Positions 40,205-50,707 of a DNA stretch of 64,000 nt are shown here, in pieces. The notes under the pieces were generated by a model. It searched no databases. It was not told the origin of the DNA and saw only the letters and a list, made by a program, of their open reading frames with translations. Origin of the DNA: Mycobacterium gordonae (lineage in GTDB: Bacteria; Actinomycetota; Actinomycetes; Mycobacteriales; Mycobacteriaceae); assembly GCF_001417955.2 (NCBI RefSeq), contig NZ_LKTM01000112.1:62001-126000 (forward strand), written 5' to 3'. Positions within the stretch are counted from its first letter, which is position 1; the number at the start of each line of letters is the position of its first letter. A program made the position numbers and the translations under genes.

Positions 40205-40921
40205 GTGTCAGTCTCCCGACGTGACGTGCTCAAACTCGCGGCCGCGATGCCGGGGCTGCTGGGCCTCGGTGTGGCGGCGTCGCTGAGTGCCGCCCCGGCG
40301 TCGGCGTCCCTCGGGACCTTGCTGGACTACGCGGCTGGCGTCATCCCGGCCAGCCAGATCAGGGCGGCGGGCGCGGTCGGGGCGATCCGGTACGTCTCGG
40401 ACCGCCGGCCCGGCGGCAACTGGATGCTGGGCAAGCCGATGCAACTCGCTGAGGCCCGCGACCTGCACGGAAGCGGCCTGAAAATTGTGTCGTGCTATCA
40501 GTTCGGTAAGGGCAGCACCTCAGACTGGCTCGGCGGTGCCGCGGCCGGGTTGCAGCACGCCAAGCGTGGCGCGGAACTGCATGGCGCGGCCGGAGGGCCC
40601 GCCGGTGCCCCGATCTACGCGTCGATCGACGACAACCCGTCGCTGGAGCAGTACAAGAACCAGATCGTGCCGTATCTGCGATCGTGGGAGTCGGTGATCG
40701 GGCACGAGCGCACGGGCGTATACGCCAACTCCAAGACCATCGACTGGGCGGTGCACGACGGGCTCGGCGCCTATTTCTGGCAGCACAACTGGGGCTCGCC
40801 GAGCGGCTACACCCACCCCGCGGCCCATCTGCACCAGGTGGAGATCGACAAACGCACGGTGGGTGGCATCGGGGTGGACGTCAACGAAATTCTCAAGCCC
40901 CAATTCGGGCAGTGGGCCTGA
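40205..40921 (+). CDS. Tat-exported DUF1906 glycoside-hydrolase-like protein (Rv2525c-like)
   Basis: The 238-residue product begins MSVSRRDVLKLAAAMPGLLG, a twin-arginine signal, with an Ala-x-Ala cleavage site near ASA and a DUF1906 TIM-barrel-like domain. From memory it matches M. tuberculosis Rv2525c almost throughout (SLGTLLDYAAGVIPASQIRA, IYASIDDNPS, YANSKTIDWAV, ending in QFGQWA). Rv2525c is a known Tat substrate of the cell envelope whose loss alters drug susceptibility. The GTG at 40205 is chosen because it gives the same N terminus as Rv2525c; a TTG at 40184 would add seven residues before the Tat signal. It lies immediately upstream of fas, as in M. tuberculosis. Confidence 0.92.
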   Translation: MSVSRRDVLKLAAAMPGLLGLGVAASLSAAPASASLGTLLDYAAGVIPASQIRAAGAVGAIRYVSDRRPGGNWMLGKPMQLAEARDLHGSGLKIVSCYQFGKGSTSDWLGGAAAGLQHAKRGAELHGAAGGPAGAPIYASIDDNPSLEQYKNQIVPYLRSWESVIGHERTGVYANSKTIDWAVHDGLGAYFWQHNWGSPSGYTHPAAHLHQVEIDKRTVGGIGVDVNEILKPQFGQWA

Positions 40922-41457
40922 CGCGCGGAGTTCCTAAGACTCTGACAAACATTCCAGCAAACACTCGTTCGCTCAGTCCGCGCCGTCGGCTACATCGATG
41001 AATCCGCGCGGCCGCGGCATGCCACACCAAGGGCGGCCGACACAACAGAATTTTTTCGGATAACGATTTGGTAACAATGCTGCTTTGAACAGCGCCGTTA
41101 TAGCTACTCGACCGTAACCACCTACATGCAGGACGTTTGTTCGAGACGCTCGTGCCAGTTGTTTGAGCCGGTGTTACCCGTGACACGGTTACCCGTGCGT
41201 AGAACTCGTCAGTAACCTTCCGACGTCAAGAAAACGTACAGACCCTTATGACACTCTTATGGGGTCCGATGCAGGTAGATGGCGCCTCGTCACGGAGGGA
41301 TCGGGCGCCGACGAAGCACCGGTCAGACGACTATCGGCTGCGATTCGGTGTGGAATCGCCCGGATTGTGACGGGGCCTTCTGGCAGGGGCCGGCCCGAAC
41401 GACCCGACACGTGGCTCACGCAGACGCGCGACACAGACGCATACAGGAGATTAAAAG
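40922..41457 (+). promoter_or_regulatory. Non-coding region holding the fas promoter
   Basis: This 536-base gap has no convincing gene. TTACCCGTG occurs at 41174-41182 and again at 41189-41197, 15 bases apart, with a near-perfect palindrome CCGTGACACGG (41178-41188) between them, a likely operator in front of fas. In M. tuberculosis and M. smegmatis the fas-acpS operon is activated by FasR; I cannot confirm that these are FasR boxes. AGGAG lies shortly before the fas GTG (within 41440-41452). A Cys-containing small frame at 41259-41534 runs into fas and is not credible. Confidence 0.5.
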
Positions 41458-44400
41458 GTGACGATCCACGAGCACGACAGGGTGTCAGCAGACCGCGACG
41501 GCAGTGGACCGCACAACGCCCATGCTCTGGTTGATCGGCTGGCGGCCGGCGAGCCCTACGCGGTCGCATTCGGTGGCCAGGGCAGCGCCTGGTTGGAGAC
41601 GCTCGAGGAGCTGGTCTCCGGTGCCGGCATCGAACCGGAACTGTCCGAGTTGGTCGGCGAGGTGCAGCTGTTGCTGGAACCGGTGGCTAAAGAGCTGGTC
41701 GTGGTGCGTCCGATCGGCTTCGAGCCGCTGCAGTGGGTCCGTGCGCTGGCGGCCGAAGACACGGTTCCCTCGGAAAAGCACCTGACCTCGGCGGCGGTCT
41801 CCATCCCGGGCGTGCTGCTGACCCAGATCGCTGCCATCCGGGCACTTGCCCGTCAGGGGATGGACCTCGCCGAAACTCCGCCGGTTGCGCTGGCCGGTCA
41901 CTCGGCGGGCGTGCTGGCGGTCGAGGCACTCAAGGCAGGCGGTGCCCGCGACGTCGAGTTACTGGCCATGGGCCAGCTGATCGGCGCGGCCGGAACTCTG
42001 GTGGCGCGCCGCCGCGGTATCTCGGTGCTCGGCGATCGCCCGCCGATGGTGTCGGTCACCAACGCAGACCCGCAACGGATCAGCCAGCTACTCGACGAGT
42101 TCGCCCAGGACGTGCGCACGGTACTTCCGCCGGTGCTCTCGATCCGCAACGGTCGCCGTTCGGTCGTCATCACCGGGACCCCCGAGCAGCTGTCGCGCTT
42201 CGAGCTCTACTGCCAGCAGATCTCGGAGAAAGAAGAAGCAGACCGCAAGAACAAGGTGCGCGGGGGCGACGTCTTCGCGCCGGTCTTCGATCCGGTCAAG
42301 GTCGAGGTGGGCTTCCACACGCCCCGGTTGTCCGACGGCATCGACATCGTCGGCCGCTGGGCCGAAAAGGTCGGCCTCGATGTCGAGCTGGCCTGCCACC
42401 TGGCTAACGCCATCCTGGTCCGCAAGGTCGACTGGGTCGATGAGATCGCCAAGGTGAATGACGCCGGAGCTCGCTGGATTCTCGACCTGGGGCCCGGAGA
42501 CATCCTGACCCGGCTGACGGCCCCGGTGATCCGTGGTCTGGGCATCGGCATCGTGCCTGCGGCCACCCGCGGCGGCCAGCGCAACCTGTTCACCGTCGGC
42601 GCCACCCCGGAGGTGGCCCGCGCCTGGTCGAGTTATGCGCCGACCGTCGTGCGCCTGCCCGACGGCAGGGTCAAGCTGTCGACCAAGTTCACCCGGCTGA
42701 CCGGCCGGTCGCCCATCCTGCTGGCCGGCATGACCCCGACCACCGTCGACGCCAAGATCGTCGCCGCGGCGGCCAACGCCGGCCACTGGGCTGAGCTGGC
42801 CGGCGGCGGTCAGGTCACCGAGGAGATCTTCGCGGCCCGCGTCGCGGAGCTGTCCGGTCTGCTCGAGCCCGGCCGCACCTACCAGTTCAATGCGCTGTTC
42901 CTGGACCCGTACCTGTGGAAGTTGCAGTTGGGCGGCAAGCGGCTGGTGCAGAAGGCCCGCCAGTCCGGCGCCGCGATCGACGGCGTCGTGGTCAGCGCCG
43001 GCATCCCCGACCTCGAAGAAGCCGTCGAGCTGATCGAGGAGCTCAACGACATCGGCATCAGCCACGTCGTTTTCAAGCCCGGAACCATCGAGCAGATCCG
43101 CTCGGTGATCCGCATCGCCACCGAGGTGCCCACCCGGCCGGTGATCATGCACGTCGAAGGCGGCCGCGCCGGCGGCCACCACTCCTGGGAGGACCTCGAC
43201 GACCTGCTGCTGGCGACCTACTCGGAGCTGCGTTCGCGCGCCAACATCACCGTCTGTGTCGGCGGCGGCATCGGCACGCCGGAACGAGCCGCGGACTACC
43301 TGTCCGGGCGCTGGGCGCAGGACTACGGCTTCCCGCTGATGCCGATCGACGGCATCCTGGTCGGCACCGCCGCGATGGCCACACTGGAGGCCACCACGTC
43401 GCCGTCGGTCAAGCAGATGCTGGTGGAGACCGGTGGCACCGACCAGTGGATCAGTGCCGGAAAAGCTCAGGGCGGCATGGCTTCCAGCCGTAGTCAACTC
43501 GGCGCCGACATCCACGAGATCGACAACAGCGCCTCGCGCTGCGGCCAGCTGCTCGACGAGGTGGCCGGCGACGCGGATGCCGTCGCGGAGCGTCGCGACG
43601 AGATCATCGCCGCGATGGCCAAGACCGCCAAGCCTTACTTCGGCGACGTCGCCGACATGACCTATCTGCAGTGGCTGCGGCGTTACGTTGAACTGGCTAT
43701 CGGAGAAGGCGATTCGACCGCAGACACCGCGGCACCCGGCAGCCCGTGGTTGGCCGACACCTGGCGCGACCGCTTCGCGGAGATGCTCAAGCGGGCCGAA
43801 GCGCGTTTGCACGCACAGGATTTCGGTCCCATCGAAACCCAGTTCGCCGACCCGGCGCTGCTGGAGGACCCGGAACGCGCTGTCGCCACGCTGATCGCGC
43901 ACTACCCGGACGCCGAAACCGTACAGCTGCATCCGGCAGATGTGCCGTTCTTCATCTCGCTGTGCAAGACCCTGGGCAAGCCGGTGAACTTCGTGCCGGT
44001 CATCGACAAGGACGTCCGGCGCTGGTGGCGCAGTGACTCGTTGTGGCAGGCTCACGACGCCCGCTACGACGCCGATCAGGTGTGCATCATCCCCGGACCC
44101 GCCGCCGTCGCCGGCATCACCCGACTGGACGAGCCGGTCGGTGAGCTGCTGGACCGCTTCGAGCAGGCCGCCATCGACGAGGTGTTGGGTAGCGGCGCCG
44201 AGCCGCAGGATGTCACCGCGCGCAGGCTCGGCCGCGCCGACATCCGGGGACCGCTGGCCGTGGTACTCGACGCGCCCGACGTGCTGTGGGCGGGCCGCAC
44301 CACGATCAACCCGGTGCACCGGATCGCCGAGCCCGGCGACTGGCAGGTGCACGAAAACCGCACCGCGACACACACGTCCACCGGATCGCGACTGCAGGTG

Positions 44401-47400
44401 ACGGCCGACGGCGTCACCCTGAGCGTGCCGGTGTCGGGCACCTGGATCGACATCCAATTCACCTTGCCCGCCAACACCGTCGACGGCGGCATTCCGGTGG
44501 TGTCCACTGAAAATGCCACCGCCGCCATGCGTTCCGTGCTGGCGATCGCCGCCGGAGTCGACGGCCCGGAGTCGCTGCCCGAGGTGGTCGACGGTACCGC
44601 AACGCTGACCGTGGACTGGGACCCCGAGCGGGTCGCCGACCACACCGGTGTCACCGCCACTTTCGGTGAGCCGCTGGCGCCGAGCCTGACCACCGTGCCC
44701 GACGCGCTCGTCGGACATTGCTGGCCCGCGGTTTTCGCGGCCATCGGGGCGGCGGTGACGGACGCCGGCGTCCCGGTGGTGGAGGGCCTGCTGAGCCTGG
44801 TGCACTTGGACCACGCCGTGCGGCTGGCCGGTCAGCTGCCGAAGGAACCGGCCCAATTGACCATCGCCGCAACCGCTTCCGACGCGACTGACACCGACAT
44901 GGGCCGCGTCGTGCCGGTCACCGTCACGGTTACCGCGAGCGACGGTGGCGCTGTCGCGACCCTCGAGGAGCGGTTCGCGATCTTGGGCCGCACGGGCACG
45001 GCCGAGCTGACCGACCCGGCCCGGGCCGGCGGCGCGGTCTCCGAGAATGCCACCGACACCCCACGTCGGCGCCGCCGCGACGTCACTCTCGGTGCCCCGG
45101 TCGACATGCGTCCGTTCGCCGAGGTGTCCGGGGACCACAACCCCATCCACACCGACAAGGCGGCCGCGCTGCTGGCCGGTCTGGAATCGCCGATCGTGCA
45201 TGGCATGTGGCTGTCCGCCGCGGCACAGCACGCCGTGACCGCTACCGACGGGCAGGCCCGGCCGCCGGCCCGGCTGATCGGCTGGACCGCCAGGTTCCTC
45301 GGCATGGTGCGCCCCGGCGACGAGGTGGAATTCCGGGTAGACAGGGTTGGAATCGACCAGGGCGCAGAGGTTCTGGAGGTTGCCGCCCGCATCGGATCGG
45401 ATCTGGTGATGTCGGCGACCGCCCGGTTGGCCTCGCCGAAGACGGTCTACGCGTTCCCCGGGCAGGGGATTCAGCACAAGGGTATGGGCATGGACGTCCG
45501 GGCCCGTTCCAAGGCGGCCCGCAAAGTGTGGGACGAGGCCGACCGCTTCACCCGCGACACCCTCGGCTTCTCCGTGCTGCACGTGGTCCGGGACAACCCG
45601 ACCAGCATCATCGCCAGCGGTGTGCACTACCACCACCCGGACGGCGTGCTGTTCTTGACGCAGTTCACTCAGGTCGCGATGGCGACGGTCGCGGCCGCAC
45701 AGGTCGCCGAGATGCGCGAGCAGGGCGCCTTCGTGGAAACCGCGATCACCTGCGGGCACTCGGTCGGCGAGTACACCGCGCTGGCCTGCGTCAGTGGCGT
45801 GTTCGAACTGGATGCGTTGCTGGAAGCCGTGTTCCACCGCGGCTCCAAGATGCACGACATCGTGCCGCGCGACGAGCTGGGACGTTCCAACTACCGCTTG
45901 GCGGCCATCCGGCCCTCCCAGATCGACCTGCCCGATGACGAGGTGACCGACTTCGTCGCCGGAATCGCCGAGCGCACCGGGGAATTCCTGGAAATCGTCA
46001 ACTTCAACCTGCGTGGCTCGCAGTACGCGATCGCCGGCACCGTGCGCGGTCTGGAGGCGCTGGAGGCCGAGGTCGAGCGGCGCCGCGAAATCACCGGCGG
46101 CAAGCGCTCATTCATCCTGGTGCCGGGTATCGACGTGCCCTTCCACTCGCGGGTGCTGCGGGTCGGGGTGGCCGAGTTCCGGCGCTCGCTGGAGCGCCTG
46201 ATGCCGCGGGACAAGGACCCCGACGTGATCATCGGGCGTTACATCCCCAACCTGGTGCCGCGGCCGTTCACCCTGGACCGCGACTTCATTCAGGAGATCC
46301 GGGACCTGGTGCCCGCTGAACCGCTCGACGAGATCCTCGCCGACTATGACACCTGGCGTAACGAGCGCCCGCGCGACCTTGCCCGCAAGGTCCTGATCGA
46401 GCTACTGGCCTGGCAGTTCGCCAGCCCGGTGCGCTGGATCGAGACGCAGGACCTGCTTTTCATCGAAGAGGCCGCCGGCGGCCTGGGCGTGGAGCGGTTC
46501 GTCGAGATCGGTGTGAAGACCGCGCCGACCGTCGCGGGTCTGGCAACCAACACCCTCAAGCTGCCCGAATATGCGCACAGCACAATCGAAGTGCTGAACG
46601 CCGAGCGCGACGCCGCGGTGCTGTTCGCCACCGACACCGACCCCGAGCCGGAAGACGAGGTGGTGGAAGAGGCTTCCGCCGACGTTCCTGCGTCCGAGGC
46701 CGCGCCGGCCGCCTCAGCGCCGGCGCCAGCCGCACCGTCGGGCGGCCCCCGCCCCGATGACATTCCGTTCGATGCCGCGGACGCCACTTTGGCGTTGATC
46801 GCCATCTCCGCCAAGATGCGCCTGGACCAGATCGAGCCGCTGGACTCCATCGAGTCCATCACCGACGGCGCGTCGTCGCGGCGTAACCAGCTGCTGGTGG
46901 ACCTCGGCTCCGAGCTGAACCTGGGTGCCATCGACGGTGCCGCGGAGGCCGATCTGGCCGGTCTGCGGGCGCAGGTCACCAAGCTGGCCCGCACGTACAA
47001 GCCCTTTGGCCCAGTGCTTTCCGATGCGATCAACGACCAGCTGCGTACGGTGCTCGGGCCCTCGGGCAAGCGGCCGGCGGCGATCGCCGAACGCGTGACG
47101 AAAACCTGGGAGCTGGGCGAGGGGTGGGCCAAGCACGTCACCGTCGAGGTGGCGCTGGGCACCCGGGAAGGCACCAGCGTTCGCGGCGGTGCCATGGGTC
47201 ACCTACATGAAGGCGCCCTGGCTGACGCCGCGGCCGTCGACAAAGTCATCGACGCCGCGGTGGGTGCGGTCGGCGCGCGGCTCGGTATCGCCGTGTCACT
47301 CCCGTCCGCGGGTGGAGGCGGCGGCGCGACCGTCGACGCGGCCGCGCTGAGCGAGTTCACCGACCAGATCACCGGCCGCGACGGCGTGCTGGCTTCGGCG

Positions 47401-50400
47401 GCCCGGCTGGTGCTGGGTCAGCTGGGTCTCGACGACCCGGTGTCCGCGTCGCCGACCGCCACCGATGCGGAGCTCATCGACCTGGTGACGGCCGAATTGG
47501 GCGCGGACTGGCCACGTTTGGTGGCGCCGACGTTCGACGGCAAGAAGGCCGTGGTCTTCGACGACCGCTGGGCCAGTGCCCGCGAAGACCTGGTCAAGCT
47601 GTGGCTCACCGACGAGGGCGACATCGACGCCGACTGGTTGCGGCTGTCCGAACGCTTCGAGGGCGCCGGGCACGTGGTCGCCACCCAGGCCACCTGGTGG
47701 CAGGGCAAGTCGCTGGCTGCGGGCAAACAGATCCACGCCTCGCTGTACGGCCGCATCGCCGCCGGTGCCGAGAACCCGGACCCCGGGCCATACAACAACG
47801 AAATCGCAGTTGTGACAGGCGCTTCCAAGGGTTCCATCGCCGCTGCGGTGGCGGCACGCCTGCTCGACGGCGGCGCCACCGTGATCGCGACGACCTCCAA
47901 GCTCAACGACGAGCGACTGGCGTTCTACCGCACGCTCTACCGCGACCACGCCCGCTACGGTGCGGCGCTGTGGGTGGTGCCGGCCAACATGGCGTCCTAC
48001 TCCGACATCGATGCGCTCGTCGAGTGGATCGGCAACGAGCAGAGCGAAAGCCTTGGGCCGCAGTCGATTCACATCAAGGACGCGCAGACTCCGACGCTGC
48101 TGTTCCCGTTCGCGGCACCGCGTGTCGTCGGGGACCTGTCCGAGGTCGGTGCGCGCGCCGAGATGGAGATGAAGGTGTTGCTGTGGGCCGTGCAACGGCT
48201 CATCAGCGGGCTGTCGAAGATCGGCGCCGAGCGAGACATCGCCTCGCGGTTGCACGTGGTGCTGCCGGGCTCGCCCAACCGTGGAATGTTCGGTGGGGAC
48301 GGCGCCTACGGCGAGGCCAAGTCGGCGCTGGACGCCGTGGTGAGCCGCTGGCACGCCGAGACCTCCTGGGCGGAACGGGTCAGTCTTGCGCACGCGCTGA
48401 TCGGCTGGACCCGCGGCACCGGGCTGATGGGCCACAATGACGCCATCGTCACCGCCGTCGAAGAGGCCGGCGTCACCACCTACTCGACCGATGAGATGGC
48501 GGGGTTGCTGCTGGGGCTGTGCGACGTGGAATCCAAAGTCGCCGCGGCCAGTTCGCCGATCAAGGCGGACCTGACCGGCGGCCTGGCCGAGGCGAAACTG
48601 GACATGGCCGAACTGGCGGCCAAGGCGCGCGAGGAGATGACCTCGGAGGCCGCGGGCGCGGAGGATGACGCGGCCGAGGGCACCATCTCAGCGCTGCCGT
48701 CACCGCCGCGCGGCTACACCCCGGCACCGCCCCCGGAGTGGGCGGACCTCGACGTCGACCCCGCCGACCTGGTGGTGATCGTCGGCGGCGCCGAACTCGG
48801 GCCGTACGGTTCGTCGCGCACCCGCTTCGAGATGGAGGTCGAGAATGAGCTGTCGGCCGCCGGCGTCCTCGAACTGGCCTGGACCACTGGCCTGATCCGT
48901 TGGGAAGACGACCCCCAACCGGGTTGGTACGACACCCAATCCGGCGATCTGGTCGACGAGTCCGAACTGGTCGAGCGGTATCACGACACCGTCGTGGAAC
49001 GTTGCGGCATCCGCGAATTCGTCGACGACGGTGCGATCGACCCCGATCACGCCTCGCCGCTGCTGGTTTCGGTGTTCCTCGACAAGGACTTCACCTTCGT
49101 GGTGTCCTCGGAAGCCGAGGCTCGATCCTTCGCCGAGTTCGACCCCGAGCACACCGTGGTGCGCCCGGTGCCCGACTCCGGTGACTGGCAGGTCACCCGC
49201 AAGGCCGGCACCGAAGTGCGGGTGCCACGCAAGACCAAGCTGTCGCGAGTGGTGGGCGCGCAGATCCCGACCGGGTTCGACCCGACGGTGTGGGGGATCA
49301 GCCCGGACATGGCCACCTCGATCGACCGGGTGGCGCTGTGGAACATCGTGACCACCGTCGACGCCTTCCTGTCCGCCGGGTTCAGCCCGGCCGAGGTGAT
49401 GCGCTACGTGCATCCGAGCCTGGTGGCCAGCACCCAGGGCACCGGTATGGGTGGCATGACGTCGATGCAGACCATGTACCACGGGAACCTGCTCGGCCGG
49501 AACAAGCCGAACGACATCCTGCAGGAAGTGCTGCCGAATGTTGTTGCCGCGCATGTGATTCAGTCCTACGTCGGCAGCTACGGGTCGATGATCCACCCGG
49601 TTGCCGCCTGTGCCACGGCGGCGGTCTCGGTCGAGGAGGGCATGGACAAGATCCGGCTCGGCAAGGCCGAGTTGGTGGTGGCCGGTGGCCTGGACGACCT
49701 GACGCTGGAGGCCATCATCGGCTTCGGCGACATGGCCGCCACCGCCGACACGTCGATGATGCGCGGCCGCGGCATCGAGGACTCGAAGTTCTCCCGGCCG
49801 AACGACCGGCGCCGGCTCGGCTTCGTCGAAGCCCAGGGCGGCGGCACCATCCTGCTGGCACGCGGCGACCTCGCCCTGCGCATGGGACTGCCGGTGCTGG
49901 CCGTCGTGGCCTTCGCGCAGTCCTTCGGCGACGGAGTGCACACCTCGATCCCGGCACCGGGCCTCGGCGCCCTGGGCGCTGGCCGCGGTGGCAGGGACTC
50001 GGCACTGGCGCACGCGCTGGGCAAGCTGGGTGTGACCGCAGACGACATCGCGGTGATCTCCAAGCACGACACGTCGACGCTGGCCAACGACCCCAACGAG
50101 ACGGAACTGCACGAGCGGCTCGCGGACTCCCTGGGGCGTTCAGCCGGTGCACCGCTGTTCGTGGTGTCGCAGAAGAGCCTGACCGGTCACGCCAAGGGCG
50201 GTGCCGCCGTCTTCCAGACGATGGGGCTGTGCCAGATGCTGCGGGACGGAGTGATCCCGCCCAACCGCAGCCTGGACTGCGTCGACGACGAGCTGGCCGG
50301 TTCGTCGCACTTCGTCTGGGTTCGGGACACACTGCGGCTCGGCGAGAAGTTCCCGCTCAAGGCGGGAATGCTGACCAGTCTCGGGTTTGGCCACGTGTCG

Positions 50401-50679
50401 GGTCTGGTTGCGCTGGTGCACCCGCAGGCGTTCATCGCCTCGCTGGAGCCTGGGCAGCGCGCGGACTACCAGCGTCGGGCCGACGCACGGCTGCTGGCCG
50501 GTCAGCGCCGGCTGGCCTCGGCGATCGCCGGCGGCGAGCCGATGTACCAGCGGCCGCCGGACCGTAGGTTCGACCACGACGCGCCGGAGAAGCGGCAGGA
50601 GGCGACGATGCTGCTGAACCCGGCCGCGCGGTTGGGTGACGACCAGATCTATGGGGCCTACCAGGCCCCTGCCGGGTGA
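41458..50679 (+). CDS. fas: Type I fatty acid synthase (FAS-I)
   Basis: This single chain of 3073 residues makes the C16-C26 acyl-CoA primers for membrane lipids and mycolic acids. From memory it matches M. tuberculosis Fas (3069) along its length. Order of domains: acetyltransferase with GHSAG at Ser149; enoyl reductase (about 400-750); MaoC-type dehydratase SGDHNPIHTD near 1225; malonyl/palmitoyl transferase GHSVGEY at Ser1435; acyl carrier domain with DGASSRRNQ, Ser1806 as the likely phosphopantetheine site; ketoreductase VVTGASKGS near 2119; ketosynthase AACATAA with Cys2718, then SKHDTST and GHAKGG. No phosphopantetheinyl transferase domain is fused; acpS follows 28 bases later, as in other mycobacteria. 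GTG start. All active-site motifs are intact. Confidence 0.98.
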   Translation: MTIHEHDRVSADRDGSGPHNAHALVDRLAAGEPYAVAFGGQGSAWLETLEELVSGAGIEPELSELVGEVQLLLEPVAKELVVVRPIGFEPLQWVRALAAEDTVPSEKHLTSAAVSIPGVLLTQIAAIRALARQGMDLAETPPVALAGHSAGVLAVEALKAGGARDVELLAMGQLIGAAGTLVARRRGISVLGDRPPMVSVTNADPQRISQLLDEFAQDVRTVLPPVLSIRNGRRSVVITGTPEQLSRFELYCQQISEKEEADRKNKVRGGDVFAPVFDPVKVEVGFHTPRLSDGIDIVGRWAEKVGLDVELACHLANAILVRKVDWVDEIAKVNDAGARWILDLGPGDILTRLTAPVIRGLGIGIVPAATRGGQRNLFTVGATPEVARAWSSYAPTVVRLPDGRVKLSTKFTRLTGRSPILLAGMTPTTVDAKIVAAAANAGHWAELAGGGQVTEEIFAARVAELSGLLEPGRTYQFNALFLDPYLWKLQLGGKRLVQKARQSGAAIDGVVVSAGIPDLEEAVELIEELNDIGISHVVFKPGTIEQIRSVIRIATEVPTRPVIMHVEGGRAGGHHSWEDLDDLLLATYSELRSRANITVCVGGGIGTPERAADYLSGRWAQDYGFPLMPIDGILVGTAAMATLEATTSPSVKQMLVETGGTDQWISAGKAQGGMASSRSQLGADIHEIDNSASRCGQLLDEVAGDADAVAERRDEIIAAMAKTAKPYFGDVADMTYLQWLRRYVELAIGEGDSTADTAAPGSPWLADTWRDRFAEMLKRAEARLHAQDFGPIETQFADPALLEDPERAVATLIAHYPDAETVQLHPADVPFFISLCKTLGKPVNFVPVIDKDVRRWWRSDSLWQAHDARYDADQVCIIPGPAAVAGITRLDEPVGELLDRFEQAAIDEVLGSGAEPQDVTARRLGRADIRGPLAVVLDAPDVLWAGRTTINPVHRIAEPGDWQVHENRTATHTSTGSRLQVTADGVTLSVPVSGTWIDIQFTLPANTVDGGIPVVSTENATAAMRSVLAIAAGVDGPESLPEVVDGTATLTVDWDPERVADHTGVTATFGEPLAPSLTTVPDALVGHCWPAVFAAIGAAVTDAGVPVVEGLLSLVHLDHAVRLAGQLPKEPAQLTIAATASDATDTDMGRVVPVTVTVTASDGGAVATLEERFAILGRTGTAELTDPARAGGAVSENATDTPRRRRRDVTLGAPVDMRPFAEVSGDHNPIHTDKAAALLAGLESPIVHGMWLSAAAQHAVTATDGQARPPARLIGWTARFLGMVRPGDEVEFRVDRVGIDQGAEVLEVAARIGSDLVMSATARLASPKTVYAFPGQGIQHKGMGMDVRARSKAARKVWDEADRFTRDTLGFSVLHVVRDNPTSIIASGVHYHHPDGVLFLTQFTQVAMATVAAAQVAEMREQGAFVETAITCGHSVGEYTALACVSGVFELDALLEAVFHRGSKMHDIVPRDELGRSNYRLAAIRPSQIDLPDDEVTDFVAGIAERTGEFLEIVNFNLRGSQYAIAGTVRGLEALEAEVERRREITGGKRSFILVPGIDVPFHSRVLRVGVAEFRRSLERLMPRDKDPDVIIGRYIPNLVPRPFTLDRDFIQEIRDLVPAEPLDEILADYDTWRNERPRDLARKVLIELLAWQFASPVRWIETQDLLFIEEAAGGLGVERFVEIGVKTAPTVAGLATNTLKLPEYAHSTIEVLNAERDAAVLFATDTDPEPEDEVVEEASADVPASEAAPAASAPAPAAPSGGPRPDDIPFDAADATLALIAISAKMRLDQIEPLDSIESITDGASSRRNQLLVDLGSELNLGAIDGAAEADLAGLRAQVTKLARTYKPFGPVLSDAINDQLRTVLGPSGKRPAAIAERVTKTWELGEGWAKHVTVEVALGTREGTSVRGGAMGHLHEGALADAAAVDKVIDAAVGAVGARLGIAVSLPSAGGGGGATVDAAALSEFTDQITGRDGVLASAARLVLGQLGLDDPVSASPTATDAELIDLVTAELGADWPRLVAPTFDGKKAVVFDDRWASAREDLVKLWLTDEGDIDADWLRLSERFEGAGHVVATQATWWQGKSLAAGKQIHASLYGRIAAGAENPDPGPYNNEIAVVTGASKGSIAAAVAARLLDGGATVIATTSKLNDERLAFYRTLYRDHARYGAALWVVPANMASYSDIDALVEWIGNEQSESLGPQSIHIKDAQTPTLLFPFAAPRVVGDLSEVGARAEMEMKVLLWAVQRLISGLSKIGAERDIASRLHVVLPGSPNRGMFGGDGAYGEAKSALDAVVSRWHAETSWAERVSLAHALIGWTRGTGLMGHNDAIVTAVEEAGVTTYSTDEMAGLLLGLCDVESKVAAASSPIKADLTGGLAEAKLDMAELAAKAREEMTSEAAGAEDDAAEGTISALPSPPRGYTPAPPPEWADLDVDPADLVVIVGGAELGPYGSSRTRFEMEVENELSAAGVLELAWTTGLIRWEDDPQPGWYDTQSGDLVDESELVERYHDTVVERCGIREFVDDGAIDPDHASPLLVSVFLDKDFTFVVSSEAEARSFAEFDPEHTVVRPVPDSGDWQVTRKAGTEVRVPRKTKLSRVVGAQIPTGFDPTVWGISPDMATSIDRVALWNIVTTVDAFLSAGFSPAEVMRYVHPSLVASTQGTGMGGMTSMQTMYHGNLLGRNKPNDILQEVLPNVVAAHVIQSYVGSYGSMIHPVAACATAAVSVEEGMDKIRLGKAELVVAGGLDDLTLEAIIGFGDMAATADTSMMRGRGIEDSKFSRPNDRRRLGFVEAQGGGTILLARGDLALRMGLPVLAVVAFAQSFGDGVHTSIPAPGLGALGAGRGGRDSALAHALGKLGVTADDIAVISKHDTSTLANDPNETELHERLADSLGRSAGAPLFVVSQKSLTGHAKGGAAVFQTMGLCQMLRDGVIPPNRSLDCVDDELAGSSHFVWVRDTLRLGEKFPLKAGMLTSLGFGHVSGLVALVHPQAFIASLEPGQRADYQRRADARLLAGQRRLASAIAGGEPMYQRPPDRRFDHDAPEKRQEATMLLNPAARLGDDQIYGAYQAPAG

Positions 50680-50707
50680 CCCGTCGGATCCGTTAACCTG
50701 GCCACCC

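Noticed and set aside
41259..41534. Small + strand frame before fas
   Set aside because: It overlaps the fas start in another frame, lacks a ribosome binding site and reads as random Arg/Gly-rich sequence.
42088..45855. 1255-codon open frame on the minus strand inside fas
   Set aside because: It is antisense to the conserved fas coding sequence in very high-GC DNA, where third-position bias keeps antisense frames open; the product is His/Arg/Gly-rich without domains.
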